Below, piece by piece: positions 16,793 to 24,256 of a DNA stretch of 64,000 nucleotides. The first letter of the stretch is position 1. Every line of letters begins with the position of its first letter. A program made the position numbers and the translations under genes. Below the pieces are notes generated by a model. That model saw only the letters and a list, made by a program, of their open reading frames with translations. It searched no databases and was not told the DNA's origin. The stretch covers positions 112,193-176,192 of the forward strand of contig NZ_RWIR01000026.1 of NCBI RefSeq assembly GCF_009764265.1. The letters are read 5' to 3'. Origin of the DNA: Pseudomonas sp. PB101 (lineage in GTDB: Bacteria; Pseudomonadota; Gammaproteobacteria; Pseudomonadales; Pseudomonadaceae).

Positions 16793-17799
16793 GCGCCATT
16801 GCTCTCACCCGCATCCACAGTCGCACGCGCGAACTGGCACCGGGGTTTATCGTCAGCCTGATCGTGGCGGCTGCCGCTTCGTTCCTGTCCGAGCATTACG
16901 GTGCGCCGGTCATGCTGTTTGCCTTGCTGCTGGGCATGGCCCTGAATTTTCTCGCCGACGACGGCCCGTGCAAGGCCGGCGTCGAATTCACCGCCCGTAC
17001 CGTGCTGCGCATCGGCGTGGCGCTGCTGGGCATGCGCATCACCCTGGAACAAATGGCGGCGCTGGGCTGGAAGCCGATAGCGCTGGTCGTAATCCTGGTG
17101 GTGGTGACCATCAGCGTGTCGGTGATCGCCGCCAAGGCCCTGGGTTTCCAGCGTTTGTTCGGCCTGCTCACCGGCGGCGCGACGGCCATCTGCGGCGCCT
17201 CGGCGGCCCTGGCGTTGGCAGCGGCGCTGCCGAACCATCCGCAGAAAGAACGCGCCACCTTGTTCACGGTGATCGGCGTGTCGGCGTTGTCGACCCTGGC
17301 GATGATCGTCTACCCGATGATCGCCAACTGGCTGGAGTTATCGCCGCAGGTCGCTGGCGTGTTCCTCGGTGCCACGATCCACGACGTGGCCCAGGTGGTC
17401 GGCGCCGGTTACGGCATGTCGACCGAGACCGGCGACACGGCCACGGTGGTCAAGCTGATGCGCGTCGCGATGCTGCTGCCGGTGATCGTCACCGCCGCAA
17501 TGATCACCCGCATGCAAGGCGCCGACCCGACCGGCAAGCGCCCGCCGCTGTTGCCGTGGTTCGCCGTCGGCTTCCTGATCCTGGCGTGCATCAACAGCAC
17601 CGGCTGGATCGCTCCTGCGGTGCAAGGCGGGGTCAATGAGTTGTCGCGCTGGTGCCTGGTGATTTCCATCAGTGCCCTGGGCATGAAGACCCGCTTGCGC
17701 GAGCTGGCGGCTGTCGGGATCAAGCCGATCTTGCTGATGGTTGGGGAGACGGTGTTTCTCGTTGTGCTGGTATTGCTGTTGCTGCGCTGGGGGCTCTGA
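16789..17799 (+). CDS. YeiH-family putative sulfate exporter (UPF0324)
   Basis: 336 residues, hydrophobic with about ten membrane segments, matching the YeiH/UPF0324 family, which is annotated as putative sulfate exporter: LLLGMALNFL, TGGATAICGASAALAL and GATIHDVAQVVGAGY are family motifs. The ATG at 16789 overlaps the Rieske stop. As the last gene of the operon it could remove an inorganic by-product. If the TauD-type enzyme releases sulfite, export of sulfite or sulfate would make sense, but this is inference. A strong terminator follows about 90 bases later. Confidence 0.85.
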   Translation: MSAIALTRIHSRTRELAPGFIVSLIVAAAASFLSEHYGAPVMLFALLLGMALNFLADDGPCKAGVEFTARTVLRIGVALLGMRITLEQMAALGWKPIALVVILVVVTISVSVIAAKALGFQRLFGLLTGGATAICGASAALALAAALPNHPQKERATLFTVIGVSALSTLAMIVYPMIANWLELSPQVAGVFLGATIHDVAQVVGAGYGMSTETGDTATVVKLMRVAMLLPVIVTAAMITRMQGADPTGKRPPLLPWFAVGFLILACINSTGWIAPAVQGGVNELSRWCLVISISALGMKTRLRELAAVGIKPILLMVGETVFLVVLVLLLLRWGL

Positions 17800-17887
17800 G
17801 CGCGCTGACGTTTTATGGCAGGGCCACGCGGCGTTGACTCCTCATGCCGTGGGGCTCCAGATCGGTGCTAAAAACACCGGTCTTTCG

Positions 17888-17919
17888 CGGCGACTGCCCC
17901 CAGCAGTCGCCGTTTTTTT
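17888..17919 (+). terminator. Rho-independent terminator of the dioxygenase/BKACE operon
   Basis: A ten-base perfect stem (CGGCGACTGC / GCAGTCGCCG) with a short C-rich loop is followed by seven T. It ends the operon running from qorA or the dioxygenase through the YeiH-type gene. Confidence 0.9.
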
Positions 17920-18213
17920 ATGGCGGCCAACTTGAGCATATGCCGGGTGCCGACGGGCGTTCATCGCTGTTCGCCACGTCTTGCCAAACAATAAATCGCC
18001 TCTCTTTTCCTCAGACTCAGCACAACAAACCAATGGACATATAACCACCCTGTTACTTCTGACAGTAGACAGTTGTCGCGATAAAAAATAGCTTAAACCC
18101 CACCGTATACCAGACAGTTTTCCAACGTTCGGCATACACGCCAATTTGTTGCTGACACTAAGCTTGGTCAGGGCGATTTGTAGTGCTTGCCCGAGAGATG
18201 GGAGTCTCTGCAA
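17920..18213. other. AT-richer intergenic stretch with a 14-bp motif
   Basis: No convincing gene. At 18057-18070 lies TTCTGACAGTAGAC, which recurs exactly at 19343-19356 just before the Rhs gene. The stretch has lower GC than the operon before it and probably marks the left part of the Rhs accessory island, with the promoter of the small membrane protein. Confidence 0.5.
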
Positions 18214-18651
18214 ATGAACCTGTTCTTTTGGCTTGCACTCGTCAGCTATGCGTCGGCGTTTCTGATCATCATCTTTTTTTCAATTGCATATCTGTCACGA
18301 TCCGACTTTATGCCTTATCACAGTATCGCCGTCGCCCGCCCTTGGAGCGAAGTTGAACCCCGCATGCAAGTGTTACTTCTGGCGCTGATCAAAGTGACGG
18401 GTTGGGCATGGCTGGCCGTGGCCACTGCTGGCTTCTTGCTGTTATACCTCCTGTTCTGGCAAAACGGTGGACTTGAGCAGCTTATAGTGTTTCAGCTGTA
18501 TTGCTTCGTCGCTGTAACTCCTCCCATAGTTGTTGCTTGTTACGTACGTCAAAAAACCCTGGCCCCTACGCCGATACGCAGCGGCGCCCTTGTTGTGATT
18601 CTGACGCTACTGGGTTTTACATTTGCACTTCTATCGGCTCAGTTCACCTGA
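18214..18651 (+). CDS. Small integral membrane protein, unknown
   Basis: 145 residues from the ATG at 18214 (GGGAG upstream); an in-frame ATG at 18187 would add nine residues. Four hydrophobic segments are visible: residues ~3-25, ~58-82, ~88-108 and ~120-143. No known motif. It is followed by a thioesterase gene 24 bases after its stop and lies between two copies of a 14-bp motif next to the Rhs gene, so it may belong to the accessory island. Function unknown. Confidence 0.7.
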   Translation: MNLFFWLALVSYASAFLIIIFFSIAYLSRSDFMPYHSIAVARPWSEVEPRMQVLLLALIKVTGWAWLAVATAGFLLLYLLFWQNGGLEQLIVFQLYCFVAVTPPIVVACYVRQKTLAPTPIRSGALVVILTLLGFTFALLSAQFT

Positions 18652-18675
18652 TTGTTCCCAATGGAGGTAAAGAGC

Positions 18676-19101
18676 ATGAATCCCGAAAGCCTGTTCTGGA
18701 AAGTCGCTAACGGCGAACTTCCCCGACCGAATGCCGCCGCACTGTTAGGTTGGAAGTTCATCACATACGATGAACAAAACAGCAAAGCCTACATCGAGTT
18801 CGACGCCAGCGCTGAATTGACCAACCCAATGGGCAATATTCAGGGTGGCATACTCTCCGCCATGCTGGATGACTGCATGGGGCCATCAGTTTATGCCAAC
18901 TTATCCGCCACTCAGGTCGCTGTGACGATTGAAGCGAAGACCCAGTTCTTTCGCCCTGCATCACCAGGGCGCATTCTCGGTTGGGGGCAGGTTGAACACG
19001 CAACCAGCAAAATCTGCTTTACCACCGGCCAACTTACCAATGAAGCCCACGAGGTGCTAGCAAGAGCGACCGCCATTTACCAGATCCACAATCTCCGTTA
19101 G
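18676..19101 (+). CDS. PaaI-type hotdog thioesterase
   Basis: 141 residues, starting at the ATG after GGAGGTAAAGAGC. The single hotdog domain has the PaaI pattern NPMGNIQGGILSAMLDDCMG, where the common HGG is QGG here, and ends with a strand ARATAIYQIH. PaaI-type enzymes hydrolyse acyl- or aryl-CoA esters. It lies downstream of the small membrane protein and just before a REP half and the Rhs region. No link to those genes is evident. Confidence 0.83.
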   Translation: MNPESLFWKVANGELPRPNAAALLGWKFITYDEQNSKAYIEFDASAELTNPMGNIQGGILSAMLDDCMGPSVYANLSATQVAVTIEAKTQFFRPASPGRILGWGQVEHATSKICFTTGQLTNEAHEVLARATAIYQIHNLR

Positions 19102-19175
19102 CACGGCGTTTGAAAGGTAGCTTCTGGATTTTTAGACTTCAGGCATTCAGGTGAAGTGGTGGATGCCTTGAGTTT

Positions 19176-19244
19176 TTCGCGAGCAAGCTCGCTCCTACAG
19201 GGTGATGGGTGATGGGTGATTGGTGATGGGTGATGGGTTATCGG
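19176..19244. repeat. REP half-site followed by 7-bp tandem repeats
   Basis: A single REP unit (GAGCAAGCTCGCTCCTACAG) is followed from about 19199 to 19240 by about six copies of the 7-mer GGGTGAT, with one variant (TGGTGAT). This low-complexity block abuts the decayed regulator fragment at 19245 and looks like scar sequence of a rearrangement. Confidence 0.75.
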
Positions 19245-19328
19245 GATAACGCAGCACCAGATCGCGACGCACATCGTTGATCACGTCGTTGAACGTACAG
19301 CGGTCGTCCTTGAATCGACTTTGCAGGG
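19245..19328 (-). pseudogene. 84-bp decayed fragment of an AraC-type regulator gene
   Basis: This block aligns without gaps to 22343-22426, inside the AraC-family gene on the other side of the Rhs gene, in the same orientation. I count about 11 mismatches in 84 bases (~87% identity). In the full gene the segment codes for part of the first helix-turn-helix region (LQRRLKDDGCAFNDVINDVRRDLVLRYL). It has no start, no continuation either side, and is clearly a remnant. It may show that the Rhs gene entered next to, or together with, a regulator copy. Confidence 0.8.
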
Positions 19329-19387
19329 GCTTCACCTGTAATTTCTGACAGTAGACGCTGTCCGACAGCGAATGCTATCCAGAGCCC

Positions 19388-22147
19388 ATGAACAATCCCG
19401 CTGTGCATCACGCCACGCCCACCCTCGCGGTCATCGACCCGCGCGGGCTGGCTGTGCGTGGTGTCGGCTACTGGCGCTCGACCGTCGGGCAAACAGCAGA
19501 GGCGCGGGTGACGCGGCAGGTATTTGATGCGGCGGGGCGTGAGGTTGAGCAGTGGGATGCGCGGTTGGCGATTCCGGCGTTGTGTCATGGATATAACTTG
19601 TCGGGGCAGGTACTGGCGACGGACAGCGTGGATGCCGGCTGGCGGGTGTTGCTGTCGGGGCAGACCGGTGAAAGCCTGAGCCAGTGGGACAGTCGAGGCT
19701 CGCGACAGGATTCTGAATACGACACGTCGTTGCGCCCGACGGCAGTGAGAGAGCAGGCGCTTGGTGCGGCGGTGCGGGTGGTCGAGCGTTTCGAGTATGG
19801 CGCCGCCGATTTTGAAGTCGGCAACCGGTGCGGTCGGCTGATTCGTCACGACGATCCGGCCGGTACCCGACATATGCCCGAGTACGATTTGCGGGGGCTG
19901 GCGCAGAGTGAAACCAGTCACTTTCTCACTGAGTTGGACACGCCCGACTGGCCGCTGGAGGCATCGGCGCGCGATGCGTTGCTGGAGCCTGGCACCGGAC
20001 TGGAGAGTCGCTGGGCCTACAACCCCACCGGCGATTTGCTGAGCCTGGTCGACGCCCACGGCCACCGTCGGCGCTTCAACCACGACGTGGCCGGTCAGCT
20101 CACGCAAGGTTGGTTGCAACCGGCGGGAGAGGCATCACCCGGTCGCTGCCTGGTGCACGGCATTCGTTACACCCCGAGCACTCATGTCGAACGGGAAACT
20201 GCCGGCAACGGCGTTGTCAGCGAAGCCGAATACGCGCCCGACGATGGACGCCTGTTGCGCCTGGCCGCGGGATTACCCGGTGATCCACCCGTGCAAGACC
20301 TGCGTTATGCAGTCGATGCGGCCGGCAATATCGTCGGCATCGAAGACCGTGCGCTGCCGGTGCGCTTCTTCAAGAACCAGCGCATCGAGGCGCTACGCAC
20401 CTTCGGCTATGACACCCTCGGTCAGTTGATCAGCGCTACCGGCTGGGAAGCCGACAAAGCCGCGTCCTATCCCGCCAGCGGTTACCGGGCGTCGAACGAC
20501 GCCAACGCCGTGGTCAACTACCGCGAGGGATACGACTATGACGCGGCCGGCAACATGACCGAGCTGCGCCACCTCGGCGCACAGCCCTTTACTCGGCGTT
20601 GGGCCGTCGATTCGAACAGCAATCGCAGCTTGCTGGAGGATGATCAACCGGCGGATTTCGCCAGCGGCTTCGACCGCAACGGCAACCTGCGGTTTTTGCA
20701 GCGTGGTCAGGCGATGAGCTGGGATGTGCGCAACCAACTGTCCAGCGTGTCGCCAGTGCAACGTGAAAATGAAGGCGACGATGTCGAACGCTACCTCTAC
20801 GGCGGCGGAGGTAAACGCCTGCGCAAAGTCCACACGGCCCTGACCGACGCTCGAACCGTAACCACCGAAGTGCGCTACCTACCGGGACTGGAAATCCACC
20901 AACGCAACGGCGCCCCCTCGCACCAGGTGCTGAACCTCGAGGCCGGCCGCAATCGCGTGCAGTGGTTGCGAGGAACGGACGCACCCGCGCATGCCATGCG
21001 TTATCACCTGACCGACCATCTGGGCTCCGGCACCCTAGAACTGGATGAACACGCCAACGTGCAGAGCCGCGAAGCGTACTACCCGTTTGGCGGCACGGCC
21101 TGGGAAGACCACAGCGACCAGAGTGGCGACTGGAAAACCCTTCGTTACTCGGGCAAGGAGCGTGATGCCACCGGGTTGTATTACTACGGCTATCGCTACT
21201 TTGCGCCGTGGTTGAGTCGCTGGATCAACCCTGACCCGGCGGGGGCGGTGGATGGGTTGAATCTGTATGGGTTTTTGGGGAATTCGCCGGTAGCAAGGGT
21301 GGACCGGGATGGGCGGGTGGGGAGTCCGGTATCGTCATTGTTTAAAGACGACTCACTGGCATCGTTACCTGAGAGCTTGCTTGAAACGTTAGACATGAGT
21401 GGAACAAGCCAGTTGCCGTCATTCGTCATCAACGAAGTCGACTTGGATTCACAGACTTCACAGACTTCACAGACTTCACAGACTTCACAGACTTCACAGA
21501 TTTCACAATTGAGCATCGGGAAATTACTTGCGGCGCCGGTGACGCTGGCTGAGTTGAGTTTTGGCCGTTCCCTGGAGCCACGTATCTGCCCGACCTGCAG
21601 TAAAGCATTTACGAAAAACCGCAGTTTAACGAATCATCTTCGAACCCATACTGGTGAAAAACCCCATCACTGTGACCATCCGGGATGCGTCAAAGCGTTT
21701 GTGAAAGCGTCAGATCTTACGCTCCACAAGCGAATCCATACCGGCGAAAAGCCTTACAACTGTGACTATCCGGGATGCGGAAAAGCGTTTTCGCATAAGT
21801 CAAATCTAACGACCCACAAGCGAGCCCATACCGGCGAAAAGCCCCATCAATGTGATCATTCTGGATGCGGCAAAGCGTTTTCGTTTTCGTCAGATCTTAC
21901 GATCCACAAGCGAATCCATACCGGCGAAAAGCCCTACGACTGTATATATCCTGAGTGCGCCAAAAAATTTGGCGATACAGTAGCCAGGGATAGACACAGC
22001 TGGAGCCACGTACCAAAACAAATATGTCCAGTTGTAGACTGTCTCTCTAGTGTCGGTGCCCCAACCTATATGAGAAAACATATAAAACAGAAACACCCAG
22101 GCTGGCAGCCCGGCACCGGACTGAAGGCGTTTTGGAACTACCAATAG
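19388..22147 (+). CDS. TccC-like Rhs protein with C-terminal array of six C2H2 zinc fingers
   Basis: 919 residues in three parts. Residues 1-~640 are a TcC/TccC-type Rhs shell: the start TPTLAVIDPRGLAVR is that of Tc-toxin C subunits, YD-type repeats follow, and the conserved core closes with GLYYYGYRYFAPWLSRW, PDPAGAVDGLNLYGFLGN (about 615-632), where these proteins self-cleave to free the variable C-terminus. Residues ~644-731 form a linker with SQT repeats (687-708). Residues 732-903 form six zinc fingers: Cys/His at 734/737/750/754, 762/767/780/784, 792/797/810/814, 822/827/840/844, 852/857/870/874 and 880/885/898/903. Fingers 1-5 are joined by TGEKP linkers, the Krüppel-type linker of eukaryotes; finger 6 follows a different linker. 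In TcC proteins the variable end is the toxin delivered into host cells. No immunity gene follows: the AraC gene ends 10 bases away, convergent. I infer a host-directed DNA-binding effector. No TcA or TcB gene is in this window. Confidence 0.93.
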   Translation: MNNPAVHHATPTLAVIDPRGLAVRGVGYWRSTVGQTAEARVTRQVFDAAGREVEQWDARLAIPALCHGYNLSGQVLATDSVDAGWRVLLSGQTGESLSQWDSRGSRQDSEYDTSLRPTAVREQALGAAVRVVERFEYGAADFEVGNRCGRLIRHDDPAGTRHMPEYDLRGLAQSETSHFLTELDTPDWPLEASARDALLEPGTGLESRWAYNPTGDLLSLVDAHGHRRRFNHDVAGQLTQGWLQPAGEASPGRCLVHGIRYTPSTHVERETAGNGVVSEAEYAPDDGRLLRLAAGLPGDPPVQDLRYAVDAAGNIVGIEDRALPVRFFKNQRIEALRTFGYDTLGQLISATGWEADKAASYPASGYRASNDANAVVNYREGYDYDAAGNMTELRHLGAQPFTRRWAVDSNSNRSLLEDDQPADFASGFDRNGNLRFLQRGQAMSWDVRNQLSSVSPVQRENEGDDVERYLYGGGGKRLRKVHTALTDARTVTTEVRYLPGLEIHQRNGAPSHQVLNLEAGRNRVQWLRGTDAPAHAMRYHLTDHLGSGTLELDEHANVQSREAYYPFGGTAWEDHSDQSGDWKTLRYSGKERDATGLYYYGYRYFAPWLSRWINPDPAGAVDGLNLYGFLGNSPVARVDRDGRVGSPVSSLFKDDSLASLPESLLETLDMSGTSQLPSFVINEVDLDSQTSQTSQTSQTSQTSQISQLSIGKLLAAPVTLAELSFGRSLEPRICPTCSKAFTKNRSLTNHLRTHTGEKPHHCDHPGCVKAFVKASDLTLHKRIHTGEKPYNCDYPGCGKAFSHKSNLTTHKRAHTGEKPHQCDHSGCGKAFSFSSDLTIHKRIHTGEKPYDCIYPECAKKFGDTVARDRHSWSHVPKQICPVVDCLSSVGAPTYMRKHIKQKHPGWQPGTGLKAFWNYQ
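21446..21508 (+). repeat. 9-bp tandem repeat coding for SQT in the Rhs linker
   Basis: Five exact copies of ACTTCACAG occupy 21455-21499, with imperfect copies before (GATTCACAG) and after (ATTTCACAA). In frame they encode a Ser-Gln-Thr repeat between the Rhs core and the first zinc finger. Since the unit is nine bases, slippage changes linker length without breaking the frame. Confidence 0.9.
21671..21960 (+). repeat. 90-bp tandem repeat units encoding zinc fingers 2-5
   Basis: Unit starts recur every 90 bases, at 21671, 21761, 21851 and 21941, each beginning TGT-GA(C/T) and running through GCGTTT, ATCTTACG-like and CATACCGGCGAAAAGCC wording. DNA-level similarity is high enough to suggest that the fingers arose by recent tandem duplication. 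Changes concentrate at the finger helix positions (KAS.., HKS.., FSS..). Confidence 0.8.
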
Positions 22148-22157
22148 TCCAACCGAA

Positions 22158-23210
22158 TCAGCTTTCTTTCGGAACAACCTGCCCCGCACCCTCCACCTGA
22201 ACCTTCACACCCCCCACCTTCTGCGCCCGCCAAGTCGCCGGCGGCATTCCAAACTGACTGATAAACCACCGCGTAAACGAACTCGCCATCGAATAACCCA
22301 GCATGTCGGCAATCCGGCTCAGCGGATAGTTCGGGTTGTCCAGATAACGCAGCACCAGATCGCGACGCACATCATTGATCACGTCATTGAATGCACACCC
22401 ATCGTCCTTGAGACGACGCTGCAGGGTGCGTACGTTCATGCCCTGGCTTTGGGCGATCTGTTCGATGGTGGCGCGGCCCATGGGCAGCAGCAGGTAGATG
22501 GCCTTGCGCACTTCGAACAGCATCGAGGTGCCCTGGTGGCCCTGCAGCGAGTCGAGGTAGCTCTGGGCGTAGCGCGCCATCGCCGGGTCGGCGTTGGGAT
22601 TGGTGATGTCGAGGCTGGCGTCGGAGCAGACGATGCCGTTGAACTCGCTGCCGAACTCCAGGGTGCAGCCGAACAGGCGCCGGTGCAGGTGCAGGTTGTC
22701 CGGCGCCTGGTGCATGAAGTTGACGCTGTAGGGGTGCCAGTGCGAGCCGAGCAGGGCCGAGCACAGCCGGAACATCACGCCGATGGCCAGCTCCGTGGCC
22801 TGGCGGCTGGGCATGGGCGTTTCGGTGACCACCTCTTCGCGGATAATCACCATCTTGCCGGCCTCTTCGATGAAGATCGCCAGTGAATCGTTCATCAAGT
22901 GCCGGTAGTGCACCACCACCTGCAAGGCATCGCGCAGGGTGCGCTGGTGGCTGAGCAGCAGGCTGACCACGCCGAAGTCCGAGAGCTGGCGCGACTCGGC
23001 CATGCTCAGGCCGAAGGTCTGGCAGCCGCTGGCGACGGCCGAATCCTCCAGCAGGCGGACGGCGGCATCGATATGGATGCGGTGTTCAGGGGCTTGCAGT
23101 TGGGCCCTGCTCAGGCCGACAGCGGCCAGCACGTCGCGCGGGTTGAAGCCCAGGTACTGGGTGACCTCCAGGTAGTTGGTCAAGACGGCGGCGCGAACAA
23201 GCTTGGTCAT
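22158..23210 (-). CDS. AraC-family regulator (OruR/ArgR-like, arabinose-binding-type N-domain)
   Basis: 350 residues. The N-terminal ~200 residues match the Arabinose_bd/OruR type of ligand domain (PRDVLAAVGLSRAQL, QTFGLSMAESRQLSDFG, ATELAIGVM). The C-terminal double helix-turn-helix of AraC proteins is visible: first in ATIEQIAQSQGMNVRTLQRRL, second in PLSRIADMLGYSMASSFTRWF. It is divergent from an alpha/beta hydrolase gene and the acyl-CoA/DUF1302 operon, and is the most likely regulator of that operon. A decayed 84-bp copy of its HTH region lies beyond the Rhs gene. Confidence 0.92.
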   Translation of the reverse strand: MTKLVRAAVLTNYLEVTQYLGFNPRDVLAAVGLSRAQLQAPEHRIHIDAAVRLLEDSAVASGCQTFGLSMAESRQLSDFGVVSLLLSHQRTLRDALQVVVHYRHLMNDSLAIFIEEAGKMVIIREEVVTETPMPSRQATELAIGVMFRLCSALLGSHWHPYSVNFMHQAPDNLHLHRRLFGCTLEFGSEFNGIVCSDASLDITNPNADPAMARYAQSYLDSLQGHQGTSMLFEVRKAIYLLLPMGRATIEQIAQSQGMNVRTLQRRLKDDGCAFNDVINDVRRDLVLRYLDNPNYPLSRIADMLGYSMASSFTRWFISQFGMPPATWRAQKVGGVKVQVEGAGQVVPKES

Positions 23211-23566
23211 GCGAAGGTCTTCCCTGTGCCGATGGCGAATGGCGTGAGCGTGGCGACTATATCCAGCGTATCAACAGTTGAACAGTTGTCATGTCGTTGA
23301 TGGTTTTCATGCCGTGCGCTCACCCATCCTCTACGCTGCATGGAGCCATCAGCGCTCATCCGTTGATTACAGTGACCCTGCGCCAACCTGCGGGATTTTT
23401 CGACCAGTGGTCGCACTGTCCAAGTGTCCGACAATTTGTCATCAAAAGAAAAGTGCCTGACGTCCAATGTAAAGCGCTTCGGGCGGGCGCTCTTTAATGT
23501 CGACCCTACAAAAAGCCCCTGGCGAAAACAGCCAGTCGAGTTATCGAGAAAGCGAAGGTGTTGACC
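23211..23566. other. Divergent promoter region, AraC regulator / alpha-beta hydrolase
   Basis: About 350 bases without a gene, of lower GC than the flanking genes. It must hold the promoters of the AraC regulator (leftward) and of the hydrolase (rightward). I see no strong palindrome or riboswitch-like structure. The small open frames in it lack family resemblance. Confidence 0.6.
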
Positions 23567-24133
23567 GTGGACAAACTGCAAACTGCCGCCACCGTTCTGA
23601 TCGTCCCGGGTCTGCGCGAGCACGTGGCCGAACATTGGCAAACGTTGCTGCAAGCCAGGCTGGGCAAAGTGCGTAGCGTCCCGCCGCTTACGACCGACAA
23701 GCTCGATTGCATGGCCCGTGTGCGGGCGATTCAACACGAACTCGAACAGATCGACGGCCCCGTGATCCTGGTGGCCCACAGCGCCGGTGTGTTGATGGTC
23801 GCGCACTGGGCTGCTCACTACAGTCGTCCGATCAAGGGCGCTTTACTGGCCGCGCCACCGGATCTCGATGCGGTCTGGCCAGCCAACTATCCTTCTTCAG
23901 AAACCCTGCGTAGCCAGGGCTGGAATCCTCTGCCACAAGGCCCGCTGCCATTTCGCAGCATCGTGGCCGCAAGCACCAACGATCACCTTGCCACGCTGCC
24001 TGCGGTCGCCCGCATGGCAGAAGGCTGGGGCGCCGAATTGCTCGACCTGGGCGATGTCGGTCACCTCAATCCGGCCTCAGGATTTGGCCACTGGCCGCAA
24101 GCCGAAGCACTCATTCTGGAGCTGGACCGCTAG
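23567..24133 (+). CDS. RBBP9/YdeN-family alpha/beta hydrolase
   Basis: About 188 residues. Start is uncertain: GTG at 23567 (MDKLQTAATVLIVPG) has GAAGG eight bases upstream and is preferred; GTG at 23558 or TTG at 23561 are alternatives. Family motifs: VLIVPGLREHVAEHWQ at the start, the nucleophile serine in VAHSAGVLM, the acid Asp in STNDHLA, and the catalytic His in VGHLNPASGFGHWP. RBBP9-type hydrolases are serine esterases of poorly known substrate. It precedes the DUF1302 gene by 123 bases and may belong to the same regulon. Confidence 0.87.
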   Translation: MDKLQTAATVLIVPGLREHVAEHWQTLLQARLGKVRSVPPLTTDKLDCMARVRAIQHELEQIDGPVILVAHSAGVLMVAHWAAHYSRPIKGALLAAPPDLDAVWPANYPSSETLRSQGWNPLPQGPLPFRSIVAASTNDHLATLPAVARMAEGWGAELLDLGDVGHLNPASGFGHWPQAEALILELDR

Positions 24134-24256
24134 TACAAGGAGCTGGACTGGCAGTACGCCACCGGCATTTGCCCTCATTCCTTAAACGCAGGCACAACGA
24201 TGCTTGCGTGAGGGCGGCTGCGCTAAAACAAATACAAAAAGGGCGGAGACAACGCA

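Noticed and set aside
21446..21508. Short regular repeats suggestive of a CRISPR array
   Set aside because: The 9-bp units are directly adjacent, with no spacers, and lie in frame inside the Rhs gene. No cas genes are present.
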